From the NCBI RefSeq assembly GCF_001444425.1, contig NZ_CP013189.1:3162001-3226000 (forward strand): 64,000 nucleotides of DNA, read 5' to 3'. Below the pieces are notes generated by a model. That model was not told the origin of the DNA. It worked only from the letters and a program-made list of their open reading frames with translations, and ran no database searches. The DNA is from Pseudohongiella spirulinae. GTDB taxonomy: Bacteria > Pseudomonadota > Gammaproteobacteria > Pseudomonadales > Pseudohongiellaceae. How positions within the stretch are numbered: position 1 is the first letter of the stretch; the number at the start of each line of letters is the position of its first letter. Position numbers and translations under genes: made by a program. Of the stretch, positions 9,048 to 17,545 are shown in pieces.

Positions 9048-10078
9048 AAGCTCATCTCTCCTGATACAGGTCGCTGCAGTTCACGGGTGATCTGTGCGGC
9101 ATCCAGGCCGCAGGCAATCAGGTAATACAATTTTGTCACCGCAGCCTCGGGGGTCAGGTCACCGCCACTGATGGCGCCTGCACCGGGTAATCCGCTGCCT
9201 GCCGCATAACGATCAAAACTGACTACCCCATCCAGCGGCTGGGAAACTACCAGCACCACAATGCCGCGCTTGACGGCTGCGCGGATTGCGTCCATCAAAG
9301 CCGGATCACGTGTTGGCGCATTACCTGAGCCATAGGCTTCCAGTACCAGACCACGTAAAGATGGCGCAGAACAGATTGCATTAAACAGATTCGCACTGAT
9401 GCCCGGAAACAGCCTCACCATGGCGACCGAATCGTCGGCAGGCGCTTGCAGCGGCCGACTGGCCAGGCGCTCCCCATGGGTCAGTCGGCGACTGCCCTGA
9501 AATTCGATATCAATGCCTATTTTGCCCAATAATGGATAACGTGGCGAGTCAAAGGCATCATAGGCCCGGGCTGAAATCTTGGTCACCCGATTACCGCGCA
9601 TAATACGCGAACCGAATACCACGCAAACCTGAGCGAGTGAGCCTGGCATCGTGCAAGCGACTTCGATAGCAGAAATCAGATTGGCACGTGCATCACTGCG
9701 CGGAAATCCAAACGGCAATTGAGCACCGGTGACGACCACCGGCTTGCCCCAGCGACGAATAAAATAGCTCAAAGCTGAGCTGGTATATGCCAGGGTATCC
9801 GTGCCATGCAGCACCACAAAACCATCATAATCGTCATAGCGTTTTTCGATATCGATAGCCAGTTTTAACCAGAGCGCCGGCCGCATATCCGAACTGTCAA
9901 TCAAGGGATCATAGGCTAGCGTCTCGAGAATCGGCGGCTGCTGCTGAAACGCCGGGCCCAACTCCACGAGACTGCGGATTTCCTCCGCCAGATCTGCCGC
10001 TGGCGCAAGCCCTTCGCGGGTCTGCTTCATGCCAATCGTACCGCCGGTATAGATAATCAGAATACGCTGACCCATCAT
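9044..10078 (-). CDS. ansA: type I (cytoplasmic) L-asparaginase
   Basis: Hydrolyses asparagine to aspartate and ammonia. It has no signal peptide, hence the cytosolic type. The two threonine signature motifs are present: IIYTGGTIGMKQT near the N-terminus (nucleophile Thr) and VLHGTDTLAYTSSALSY at about 90-106. Length 344 is typical of AnsA. Two consecutive ATG codons open the gene after a GGTGG ribosome site. It is followed at a 4-bp overlap by the racemase gene and preceded at a 4-bp overlap by the MaoC-like gene. Confidence 0.92.
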   Translation of the reverse strand: MMGQRILIIYTGGTIGMKQTREGLAPAADLAEEIRSLVELGPAFQQQPPILETLAYDPLIDSSDMRPALWLKLAIDIEKRYDDYDGFVVLHGTDTLAYTSSALSYFIRRWGKPVVVTGAQLPFGFPRSDARANLISAIEVACTMPGSLAQVCVVFGSRIMRGNRVTKISARAYDAFDSPRYPLLGKIGIDIEFQGSRRLTHGERLASRPLQAPADDSVAMVRLFPGISANLFNAICSAPSLRGLVLEAYGSGNAPTRDPALMDAIRAAVKRGIVVLVVSQPLDGVVSFDRYAAGSGLPGAGAISGGDLTPEAAVTKLYYLIACGLDAAQITRELQRPVSGEMSL

Positions 10079-10896
10079 GCCCGCCCACCCGGCGGCCTGA
10101 GACTATAAATAGCCCTTTGCTCAATAGCACACACGCAGCGTCCGTTATCTGCGCGGAACAGATTGAACTGGCAATCCGCAAACTCATGTCCTTTCCTGCT
10201 GAATAGCTCCAGAATTCGCATTTCACTGATCAGCTGAGTACCAAGCGGCACTGCTTCGAAATTTTGCGAACGAGTCTCAAGGTGTACCCACGGGTTCATA
10301 CTGGCCACGGCAGCAAAGTGCCGGTTGGCACACCCAAGAATAAACGACATGTTTGCGAAACCACCGCTACTGACTGCGTCATCAGTGCGCAGCAAAGCAG
10401 GCATGTCTGCCTGCGAGCGGAAGTATCGCGCCATTTCATGATCTGCAGACCACAAAAAGGCTTTTGCCATACATCCCCTGTCTTGCAGCGACAACATGGT
10501 TTCATAACTGGCTTGCGGGCCCAGATAATGATCAGGCATGACCGGATCACCACGGCGAGCAGTATCGGCCGGAACGGCGTCTACCTTGAGACTGACAATG
10601 GCGTTTGCGTTTTTTTTACCATCACTGTTCAGTTCTGCGCTGTAGCTATCACCGTTCCATTCAGAATGAACTTCGAATTCAGCTTCATCGTAGAGCGGCG
10701 AGGTGACAACAACATGTGCATGACCATGATTAAGCCAGTCAATGCCCCACTGCTCTATAGCCGGCTGCATCAGATAAGCCGATACTGTCACACCTGGCAC
10801 CAGAGCGCCTGAAAATCCGTATTCCCGCGCCAGTTCATCTGAATGGATTCGGTTATCAGAATCAGGCACCTGGTTGTAGGCAACACCTCCGATCAC
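10075..10896 (-). CDS. hot-dog fold (MaoC-like) protein
   Basis: About 273 residues with a MaoC/hydratase-like N-terminal half: DNRIHSDELAREYGFSGALVPGVTVSAYL resembles the dehydratase hot-dog with its helix and G-P turn. The second half (NPWVHLETRSQNFEAVPLGTQLI) looks like a second hot-dog. The start is set at GTG 10896, not the further upstream codon at 10956, because CCGGAGG lies 8 bases before it and it overlaps the TGA of the upstream gene as GTGA. Coupled to the halohydrin-dehalogenase-like SDR, it may act on the same substrate. No catalytic Asp/His pair could be assigned with confidence. Confidence 0.65.
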   Translation of the reverse strand: MIGGVAYNQVPDSDNRIHSDELAREYGFSGALVPGVTVSAYLMQPAIEQWGIDWLNHGHAHVVVTSPLYDEAEFEVHSEWNGDSYSAELNSDGKKNANAIVSLKVDAVPADTARRGDPVMPDHYLGPQASYETMLSLQDRGCMAKAFLWSADHEMARYFRSQADMPALLRTDDAVSSGGFANMSFILGCANRHFAAVASMNPWVHLETRSQNFEAVPLGTQLISEMRILELFSRKGHEFADCQFNLFRADNGRCVCAIEQRAIYSLRPPGGRA

Positions 10897-11564
10897 GCCC
10901 AGCCTCCGGACAATGGAAATACCTGCCCAACGTGGCAATTTGCGGCATCGCTGCACAAATAGGCTACCAACGCCGCGTCTTCTTCCGCAGTAACCAGTCT
11001 GCCCAGCGGTACCTCGCGCTGCAACCGCGCCTGAAAACGCGGATCGGCCTGCACTGTATCGGGGAAATACGTCGGATTATCAACAAAATTCTGGGCAATA
11101 GCATTTACCTGGATACCATGTCGGGCCAGCTCGACTCCGACGGCCCGCGTGTAGGAAAGTTGCGCCCCGCGAGCTGCGCTGTAGGTTGACGCCCGTTTCA
11201 TGCCTCGCTGCGCTGACGCGCTGCCCATGATCAGAATTTTCCCACTCTGCCTCTCTATCATTTGAGGTCCGACCGCAGCAAGCAGTCGAGGCAATGGGTG
11301 CACAAGTGCCTCAAAAACCGCAGTCCATTCCTCCTCATCTACATCAACGGCCGCCGTTGATGGGGCTGGTATCGCCAGATTGGCGATCAAGACATCAATC
11401 TGCCCGGCTGCAGAGACGACCTCCCTGACTTCCTGCTTATCGCTCAAACGCTCATAACTGGGGATAACTTTTGCCCCCAACTTGCCGAGCGATTCAATCA
11501 ACACTGGCCCCATAAAGGCGTCAGCGTGCGTCAACAGCACTCGTTTATCTTGTAGTGAAATCAT
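10893..11564 (-). CDS. SDR with halohydrin dehalogenase signature (HHDH-like)
   Basis: 223 residues, SDR fold, but it departs from oxidoreductases. The cofactor loop is replaced by Thr12-X4-Phe17-X-Gly19 (THADAFMG), and the triad is Ser115-X12-Tyr128-X3-Arg132 (GSASAQRGMKRASTYSAAR) with Arg instead of Lys. These are the two published sequence signatures of halohydrin dehalogenases, which convert vicinal haloalcohols to epoxides without NAD(P). The NPTYFPDTVQADPRFQARL stretch and the VGQVFPLSGGW tail also resemble HheB/HheD-type enzymes. AGGA precedes the ATG. A plain degenerate SDR remains possible, and activity is not shown. Confidence 0.8.
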   Translation of the reverse strand: MISLQDKRVLLTHADAFMGPVLIESLGKLGAKVIPSYERLSDKQEVREVVSAAGQIDVLIANLAIPAPSTAAVDVDEEEWTAVFEALVHPLPRLLAAVGPQMIERQSGKILIMGSASAQRGMKRASTYSAARGAQLSYTRAVGVELARHGIQVNAIAQNFVDNPTYFPDTVQADPRFQARLQREVPLGRLVTAEEDAALVAYLCSDAANCHVGQVFPLSGGWA

Positions 11565-11594
11565 TTAACTGTCCTGAGCTTAGCCATCTATAGT

Positions 11595-11873
11595 CTATTG
11601 GTGCGGTTTCAGCGGTAACTTTCTGACGATATCGTCGAACGTAGCCCCTTGAATTTGAACACGTTTATGCTGATTAGCATGTCCAGCGACAATTACCACG
11701 GCTGCCTGCGGCAACTTGAGGTATGTCGCAAGAAGCTTTTCGACAGCCCGATTCGCCTTGCCCGCCTCAGGTGCAGTTGCAACCTTTACTTTCAATTCTT
11801 CGCCCAACCAACCGGTTATCTGGTTTCGGGATGCTCCCGGAATGACTTTAAGACTTAACACGACTGTACTCAT
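11595..11873 (-). CDS. yggU: YggU/DUF167 family protein
   Basis: 92-residue basic protein of the DUF167 family. The conserved core VIPGASRNQITGWLGEELKVKVATAPEAGKANRAV is unmistakable in layout: a PGA(S/K)R turn near residue 12-16 and the APxxGKAN motif near 34-41. The biochemical function is unknown in all organisms; in other bacteria it often lies beside yggT or proC, which is not the case here. It begins the long minus-strand run, with the trypsin remnant divergent on its other side. Confidence 0.9.
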   Translation of the reverse strand: MSTVVLSLKVIPGASRNQITGWLGEELKVKVATAPEAGKANRAVEKLLATYLKLPQAAVVIVAGHANQHKRVQIQGATFDDIVRKLPLKPHQ

Positions 11874-11940
11874 CTTGAACTCATCGACTAGGCGGTTGAT
11901 TTGAGAAGTTTATCATGGGCGGCCGCCGATTCACCCTCCT

Positions 11941-12666
11941 ATGGGGTCAACCAACATAAACTCACTGTCTGACAATGCGAGTATTGTGGACGCTGTACGT
12001 GTCATTGTGCACCCGGATTACAACCCGGACCCTGAGTCCAGTTCGAATACCCACGATTATGATATCGCATTGATTGAGTTGAGCAGCGCTGTGTCAGCGC
12101 CCACGATCCGGCTGTACACGGGCACTGTCCCGGCCAACCTTCCTGTCATCGCTGCTGGATGGGGGGCAACAGTCGGCGACGGCTCAGCAGCGTCTGAAGA
12201 GCTTCTGCATACTCAATTACAGACGATTAACAGCAGCCGCTGTGAAACAGCACACGAGGGATCGATTACCGCTAATATGTTCTGTGCCGGTGGCTACACA
12301 CCAACTGACACATCTGACACTTGCCAGGGTGACAGCGGCGGGCCTCTATTTGCAATGATGGGACAGGAGGCGCTTCAGCTTGGCATTACCAGCTTTGGCG
12401 GCAGTGAAACTTCGAATTGCGGTACGCCAGGATCTCCGGGGGTCTATGCATCCGTGTCCGAACTTTATGGATTTATTCAACAGCACGTGCCGGAAACCAG
12501 CGTGCTTAATTCAACAAACAGTATAACGGTTGCCTATAACGTTTATGACGAGCAGACCGAGTCTGTCAGCATTCCGAAAGTCTATGGTGACGGTCTGAAT
12601 TATTCAGTGACACTGAAACATCTCGGAGATTTCAAATTTCTGGTCGAGATGGCGGACTACCCCTAA
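11941..12666 (+). pseudogene. trypsin-like S1 serine protease, N-terminus lost
   Basis: The reading frame starts in the middle of a chymotrypsin fold: MGSTNINSL corresponds to the strand after the catalytic His loop. The catalytic Asp (HDYDIALIEL) and Ser (CQGDSGGPLF) are intact, as are the disulfide cysteines. The signal peptide, the activation site and the TAAHC histidine are missing. The same frame has a stop at 11902 and the DUF167 gene occupies the DNA upstream, so no hidden 5' part exists. A C-terminal extension of about 70 residues follows the protease core. No ribosome site precedes the ATG. A truncated, inactive remnant is the best reading. Confidence 0.8.
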
Positions 12667-12686
12667 AGTCCGCCAGCAATGACGAG

Positions 12687-13259
12687 TTACTGAGGACGGT
12701 GGAACCGACCAATATAGACTGACTTGCCCAGCACGTGGCCTTCCATTGCCGCCATTACGCGATCCCGCGTTTCCAGCGGGTCATCGCTGGGCTCGACATT
12801 CAGTTGCGTATCCAGTGCATAGACCTCAAACATATAATGGTGCTTCGGGCGCACCGCGGGCGCGCCGGGACCACGATACACGCGCCCGGTTGCACTGATC
12901 TGCCAGGCGCCATTGGGCAATCTATCGCCAGCCGGTTGATCCTCTGCCAGACCCGTTGCACTGCCCGGAATATTCCAGACGACCCAGTGCACCTGCGTGC
13001 GCGTGCCGCGATTGGGTGCAAAGTCCAGATCTTCCATATTGACTACAAAACTCTGTGTGCCGGCAGGTGCGTTCACCCAGCTCAGTGCTGGTGACGTGCC
13101 ACCGCCCGGAGCGGCACCGGGCGCTGCCTGAGAGAATCGCACGGGAATGTCGCCGCCGTCCTCAAAACCATCCACGGTCAGCACAAAGTTCTGGGCACTG
13201 GCCTGACTCATCAGTCCCAGTGCAAATATCATTGGCAATACATAACGTCGCATTATCAT
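12687..13259 (-). CDS. exported PEBP family protein (YbhB/YbcL-like)
   Basis: 190 residues with a signal peptide cleaved after ASAQ (about 22). It carries the phosphatidylethanolamine-binding-protein fold: SPALSWVNAPAGTQSFVVNMEDLD (ligand-pocket Asp), VHWVVWNIPGSATGL and the RPKHHYMFEVYALD strand with its His. Bacterial periplasmic PEBPs have no settled role. AAGGAG lies 7 bases before the start. Its start overlaps the stop of the upstream membrane-protein gene by 4 bp, so they are co-translated. Confidence 0.9.
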   Translation of the reverse strand: MIMRRYVLPMIFALGLMSQASAQNFVLTVDGFEDGGDIPVRFSQAAPGAAPGGGTSPALSWVNAPAGTQSFVVNMEDLDFAPNRGTRTQVHWVVWNIPGSATGLAEDQPAGDRLPNGAWQISATGRVYRGPGAPAVRPKHHYMFEVYALDTQLNVEPSDDPLETRDRVMAAMEGHVLGKSVYIGRFHRPQ

Positions 13260-13888
13260 TGTTGTTCTCCTTTTGGTTTTTCATTAATTGGGTCTTCCCA
13301 GTCACAGCGCACCTTCTGAAGCTCGTTACGCCATGCCTCGGCATCGCCGTAATCAAGAAACTTTTGTTCCCGGTCGTGCAAACCCTTTACCCTTACAGCA
13401 TGTTTGATAGGACACCAGAATTGTTCGGTGCGGGCAATCACTTCACGCGCGTAAGCAATCAAGCCGTTTCCATAACCACAATACACACAGTTGATCTTCT
13501 GGATAGTATTTAAATAGGGCAATTTATGACGGTCGATCACCACATATTCACTACGCACGACACGTGGCACCTTATAGACACGAAAGCATATATGTTGGTA
13601 AATGGTGATTGTCAGATCCAGCAAAGCCAGAGGGATTAGCATGCCGTAGATGATCGGCGAAGTCAGAATTGTCAGCCAGGGAGCTGAAAATATGTAGCGC
13701 AGGCTACCGACGCGTTGCTTTTTCTGCAGCTTACTGACATTACGATCAAAAATAACCTTGCCACGTTGCAGGGTATAACTGAACTGCTTGCGTTTGCCCT
13801 CCAGCAGACGATCAATCTCGGCTTCCAGCTCGTCCCTGGTCTTTTTCAAGCGATCGAGCAGGTCGTCTAATCGTTGCTGGTGACTCAT
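13256..13888 (-). CDS. membrane protein with N-terminal coiled coil and cysteine motif, function unknown
   Basis: 210 residues. Residues of about 1-60 are charged and heptad-like (LDDLLDRLKKTRDELEAEID), followed by two hydrophobic segments around 67-100 (APWLTILTSPIIYGMLIPLA). A cytosolic C-terminal region contains CVYCGYGNGLIAYAREVIAR, a further Cys (FWCPIKHA) and one near the end. The CxxC plus downstream Cys could bind zinc or a cluster, but no family name comes to mind. AAGGGT stands 7 bases before the ATG. It is coupled to the PEBP gene downstream. Confidence 0.75.
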   Translation of the reverse strand: MSHQQRLDDLLDRLKKTRDELEAEIDRLLEGKRKQFSYTLQRGKVIFDRNVSKLQKKQRVGSLRYIFSAPWLTILTSPIIYGMLIPLALLDLTITIYQHICFRVYKVPRVVRSEYVVIDRHKLPYLNTIQKINCVYCGYGNGLIAYAREVIARTEQFWCPIKHAVRVKGLHDREQKFLDYGDAEAWRNELQKVRCDWEDPINEKPKGEQQ

Positions 13889-13893
13889 GTTAT

Positions 13894-14745
13894 TTACCCT
13901 TTTTCAGCGTGACAATGGATGGGTGCCATTCTGCCTATTTCCAGTGTCAGCTCATCACCTTTACCGACTACCGTGTTGGGACCATTGGAATAACGAAAAC
14001 CTGAGGCGCTGGGCTCTTGCTGTAACTCTATGGTGTTGCCATTACGAACCAGGACGGCAACACCCTGCATTGGAAAGAATCTCAGCTCAATGTCACGATT
14101 ATCATCGCAACTAAAACTGACCCTGCGTTCGGCCGTTGACTCTCCAACAGCTCCTGGTTGACCGCTGTTGATGGCCCAGTCAATCAATTCTGCAGCCAGG
14201 GTATTAGCCGCTGCGCCAAGTGCAACCACGGCTGCCCCGGCGTGCGTAGCACCGACGGGCTCATACGCGCTAAAGCGACGACTGGCCACTATCCGGCGGT
14301 CTGATACATTAACCAGACGGGCATCAAACTGAATCACCGCCTGCGGCTGCGAGCCCGACTGATCAATATTGAAAGCCCTGAGCATGCCACCCAGCTCAAA
14401 CTGAGCCTGTAATCCATCACTGGCAGCACTCAGGCTGCCGACCCTGCCATCGCGCCAGAATGCATCCAGCAACCAGTCGCGCCACAGCAGAGGGGTGGCA
14501 GCCACCCAGCGCACATCGGCGTAGGCCTGCAATTGCTGGTCTTCGCGCATGATCAGCAGGCGATTGCCGCCCAGCGCCTCACTGGTCGACGGGCGATCCA
14601 CACGCAAAGCCGATAAAGCCTGCCCTTCCGTAGCGGTTGTAATGGCCGGCGGCGGCAATTGGTAAAGGTCGAAAGGCACCCGCTCAGGCAGCACGGTACA
14701 GGCAGATGCGGCCAGAACTAACAGTATGCAAATCAATCTGCTCAT
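13894..14745 (-). CDS. MCE-transporter auxiliary lipoprotein (PqiC/DUF330-like) fused to an MliC lysozyme-inhibitor domain
   Basis: 283-residue lipoprotein: signal ends at the lipobox LAASAC (Cys16). Residues of about 20-200 match the ABC-type transport auxiliary family that accompanies MCE systems (DLYQLPPP ... LRVDRPSTSEALGGNRLL ... FWRDGRV). The last 75 residues form a separate module: FSCDD, then SASGFRYSNG and VVGKGDELTLEIG, with Cys213 and Cys278 positioned as a disulfide. This is the layout of MliC/PliC inhibitors of c-type lysozyme, including the Ser and Lys that enter the lysozyme active site. Overlaps the MCE gene by 4 bp. The fusion is unusual; the inhibitor activity is inferred. 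Confidence 0.8.
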   Translation of the reverse strand: MSRLICILLVLAASACTVLPERVPFDLYQLPPPAITTATEGQALSALRVDRPSTSEALGGNRLLIMREDQQLQAYADVRWVAATPLLWRDWLLDAFWRDGRVGSLSAASDGLQAQFELGGMLRAFNIDQSGSQPQAVIQFDARLVNVSDRRIVASRRFSAYEPVGATHAGAAVVALGAAANTLAAELIDWAINSGQPGAVGESTAERRVSFSCDDNRDIELRFFPMQGVAVLVRNGNTIELQQEPSASGFRYSNGPNTVVGKGDELTLEIGRMAPIHCHAEKG

Positions 14746-15656
14746 GGTTGATACTCCCTGATCTGGTCGTTGCCCAACACAAAATTGGCCGGATCGTCGG
14801 CCAGTCGACGAGTGATTGAGTCGATTGTAGTCAAAATACTTCTCAAATCCCGGACCGCCGGCCCCAGCTCGTTCAGGCTTTGCATGCCTGCCGTGACAGC
14901 CGGCGAATTCTCAGTGAGCAGACTATTCAACTGCGCCGTTGCCTGTTGCAGTTCATCCAGCGTACCTGTGACCCCTTCATAGACAGTATCTTCATAGCGT
15001 GACATCTGATCATTGATCCGGGACAACAGGGCGTTGAGTGACTCGCCGCTGGCAGCCAGGCTCTGGATGCCATCTTGCAGACTTTGCTCCTGCCCGGCCA
15101 GCGCATCGGTCAAGACCACCACATTGTCCAGCACCCGCGAAACTCGGGCGGCGTTTTCCTCAGATAACAGTGTATTTGCCCGCTCCAGCAGATTGGAAGC
15201 GCTCAACAGTATTTCTTCGCTGGTCAGACGTAATTGCGCCAGTGACGAAGGCGAGGCCTCTATTACCGGAATCCCATTATCTGATCGCAGCAGCGGACTT
15301 TCAGGCAAGCCTTCCCCCAATTCAATTGCAGCGGCACCGGTAATATTCAGAAGTGTCTGCCTGGCAACGGTGTCAACTTTAATCGGCGCGCTGGCCAGCA
15401 CCCGAACCCGGGCTCTTACCACCCGAGGATCAACAGGATCCAGCCTCAACTGTTCAACTTCCCCGACCCGGATTCCGCTGTATTGCACCGGGCTGCCCAC
15501 CGACAAGCCAGATACCGGCTCGTGGAACATCACCTCGTAGTAATTGACCTCGCGCTCAGAACCCGCACCGGTCACCCACAAGGCAAACAACAACGCACCG
15601 ATCCCCGTACCCAGAGTAAAGAGCCCAACCAATATGTAATGCGCCCGGGTTTCCAT
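14742..15656 (-). CDS. MCE-domain substrate-binding protein (MlaD-like)
   Basis: 304 residues: an N-terminal anchor helix (YILVGLFTLGTGIGALLFALWV), one MCE domain at about 38-115 (YYEVMFHEPVSGLSVGSPVQ, YSGIRVGEVEQLRLDP, ARQTLLNITGAAAIELGEG) and a long C-terminal helical region rich in leucine heptads that would form the periplasmic barrel or stalk. It carries phospholipids or other hydrophobic molecules between membranes. Encoded between the ATPase and the auxiliary lipoprotein of the same operon. GAAGGAAG is about 11 bases before the ATG. Confidence 0.92.
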   Translation of the reverse strand: METRAHYILVGLFTLGTGIGALLFALWVTGAGSEREVNYYEVMFHEPVSGLSVGSPVQYSGIRVGEVEQLRLDPVDPRVVRARVRVLASAPIKVDTVARQTLLNITGAAAIELGEGLPESPLLRSDNGIPVIEASPSSLAQLRLTSEEILLSASNLLERANTLLSEENAARVSRVLDNVVVLTDALAGQEQSLQDGIQSLAASGESLNALLSRINDQMSRYEDTVYEGVTGTLDELQQATAQLNSLLTENSPAVTAGMQSLNELGPAVRDLRSILTTIDSITRRLADDPANFVLGNDQIREYQP

Positions 15657-15662
15657 AATGCT

Positions 15663-16436
15663 TTAATCTTCCTTCAGCCGTGTAGCGGCCAATTGGGCCG
15701 CACGCCCCCGCGGACCGTGAAAATACGCCTGAATCCAGGGGTCGTCTGTAGCAGCCACCTTGTCCAGGGTATCGTTGACCAGCACTTTCTTCTGCGACAA
15801 CACCGCCACTCTGTCGCAAGCTGTGTACAGCGTATCAAGATCGTGGGTAATCAGGAACACTGTCAGCCCAAAAGCATCACGGACAGTCATCAATAGCTGA
15901 TCAAATGCAGCGGCACCAATCGGATCAAGCCCCGCTGTGGGTTCGTCCAGAAACAGAATATCGGGATCGAGTGCCAATGATCGCGCTAATGCAGCCCGCT
16001 TGACCATACCGCCTGACAGATCGGCGGGATAAAGATCAGGCGCATGCGCCGGCAATCCGGTTAAAGCGATTTTTACTCGAGCAATTTCGTTGGCCTGCCT
16101 GCGCGCCAGACCTGCTTTTTCGATAAGTGGCAATGCCACATTCTCCAGCACGGTGAGCGAGGAATACAAGGCACCCCGCTGAAACAAGACACCAATCCGA
16201 TGCACGGTATCAGCATCGCGCCCCAACAAGCGAACTTCACCCGCGTCGGGTTTCCGCAGGCCGACTATTGAGCGCAGCAATACCGACTTGCCGGATCCCG
16301 AACCGCCGACCATACCCAGAATTTCACCCTTGTACACATCCAGATCAAGATCCTTATGCACGATATGTGAGCCAAAGCGGTTCTCCAGGCCCCGGATCTG
16401 TATGATGGGTTCAGTCCGACGATTCACCTCTACCAC
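15663..16436 (-). CDS. MCE lipid-transporter ATPase (MlaF-like)
   Basis: 257-residue cytosolic ABC ATPase. Walker A is GGSGSGKSVLLRS, the signature is DLSGGMVKRAALARSLA, and Walker B is DILFLDEPTAGLDP. The SGGMVKRAA form of the signature is characteristic of MlaF/Ttg2A/Mkl ATPases. The start is a GTG inside the last codons of the permease gene (7-bp overlap), with a second GTG at 16427 after an AGAGG stretch. It energises the permease and MCE protein encoded on either side. Confidence 0.92.
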   Translation of the reverse strand: MVEVNRRTEPIIQIRGLENRFGSHIVHKDLDLDVYKGEILGMVGGSGSGKSVLLRSIVGLRKPDAGEVRLLGRDADTVHRIGVLFQRGALYSSLTVLENVALPLIEKAGLARRQANEIARVKIALTGLPAHAPDLYPADLSGGMVKRAALARSLALDPDILFLDEPTAGLDPIGAAAFDQLLMTVRDAFGLTVFLITHDLDTLYTACDRVAVLSQKKVLVNDTLDKVAATDDPWIQAYFHGPRGRAAQLAATRLKED

Positions 16437-17545
16437 CCCATCTGCATAAAAAATAAAGCGGCTACGGCATCCAGCAGAATTACCGCAAATATTGACTGAA
16501 CGACCGCCGAGGTGGTGTGCTCACCGACTGACTGAGCGCTGCCCGCCACTTTGAGCCCCTCAAGGCAGCCTATCAGCGCAATCAACACCGCAAATATCGG
16601 TGACTTGCTTAAACCCAGCAGGATATGGCGAATGGGAATCTCCTGCACAATCGCGATATAGCGCGCCAGAGAAATATCCAGAGTCAGCAGCGAGACGACC
16701 GCACCGCCCAACATGCCAGCCAGAATGGCGAGAAAGGTCAGCAGGGGCAACACAATCACCAGGGCCAGCATGCGTGGCAACACCAACAGCTCCATGGTAC
16801 TGAAGCCCTGAACGTGCAAGGCATCCAGCTCCTCATTGATTTTCATGGAACCGATCTGTGCCGTGAACGCGCTGGCCGTTCGGCCGGCCAGCAGAATTGC
16901 CGCCAACAACACGCCCAACTCTCGCATAAAGGCGTAAGCCACCAGGTCAACCGTATAGATCGTGGCGCCAAAATCCCTTAATACGGTTGCCCCCAAAAAA
17001 GCCACCACGGCGCCGACCAAAAAGTTCAGCAACAATACAATTGGCACTGCATTCAGTCCGGCCTGATGTATCTGCGCAACCAGGGCCGTGACCCGCCAGC
17101 GCCACGGACGCGGTAATAATGAGAAAAACGACAGCAGTGCTTCACCCAGAAAGCTCAGAAATTGTAATACCTGGCGCCAACCACTCATCACCTGACGGCC
17201 GAAGTGCTCAAGGCCGTCACCAAAGCGCCATCGTTTTGACGGCAGATTGCCGGACTGATCAACAAGTGCTTGCGCGACCGTATTCAGCAAAGCCAGGCGC
17301 TCATCCGACAGACCGCGACTTTGCGGCAACAGCGCCAGTAAACGTTCTGCTCCCAATAAATTAATCAGTGCGGTAGCGCCGGCTGTATCCAGAGCAATCA
17401 GTTCTGATGCATCAATAGAAGTAGTATCAGTGGACCCATCCAGCCGCAATGTTCTGAGCAGCGAATAATCTGCCAGCGTCCACTCGCCTCGCAGCCGGAG
17501 CAAGCCGTCGCTGCCTATTTCCAGAACATCAGCCTGCGCTTTCAT
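16430..17545 (-). CDS. MCE lipid-transporter permease with N-terminal STAS domain (MlaE-like)
   Basis: 371 residues. About 1-100 form a STAS-like domain (LRLRGEWTLADYSLL, IDASELIALDTAGATALINL), in other bacteria a separate MlaB subunit or a fused one. The remainder is the MlaE permease with five to six helices and the diagnostic loop IGSMKINEELDALHVQGFS. The start overlaps the stop of the PNPOx-like gene as TAATG. The order permease, ATPase, MCE protein, lipoprotein defines a complete MCE transport operon. No MlaC shuttle gene is present. Confidence 0.92.
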   Translation of the reverse strand: MKAQADVLEIGSDGLLRLRGEWTLADYSLLRTLRLDGSTDTTSIDASELIALDTAGATALINLLGAERLLALLPQSRGLSDERLALLNTVAQALVDQSGNLPSKRWRFGDGLEHFGRQVMSGWRQVLQFLSFLGEALLSFFSLLPRPWRWRVTALVAQIHQAGLNAVPIVLLLNFLVGAVVAFLGATVLRDFGATIYTVDLVAYAFMRELGVLLAAILLAGRTASAFTAQIGSMKINEELDALHVQGFSTMELLVLPRMLALVIVLPLLTFLAILAGMLGGAVVSLLTLDISLARYIAIVQEIPIRHILLGLSKSPIFAVLIALIGCLEGLKVAGSAQSVGEHTTSAVVQSIFAVILLDAVAALFFMQMGW

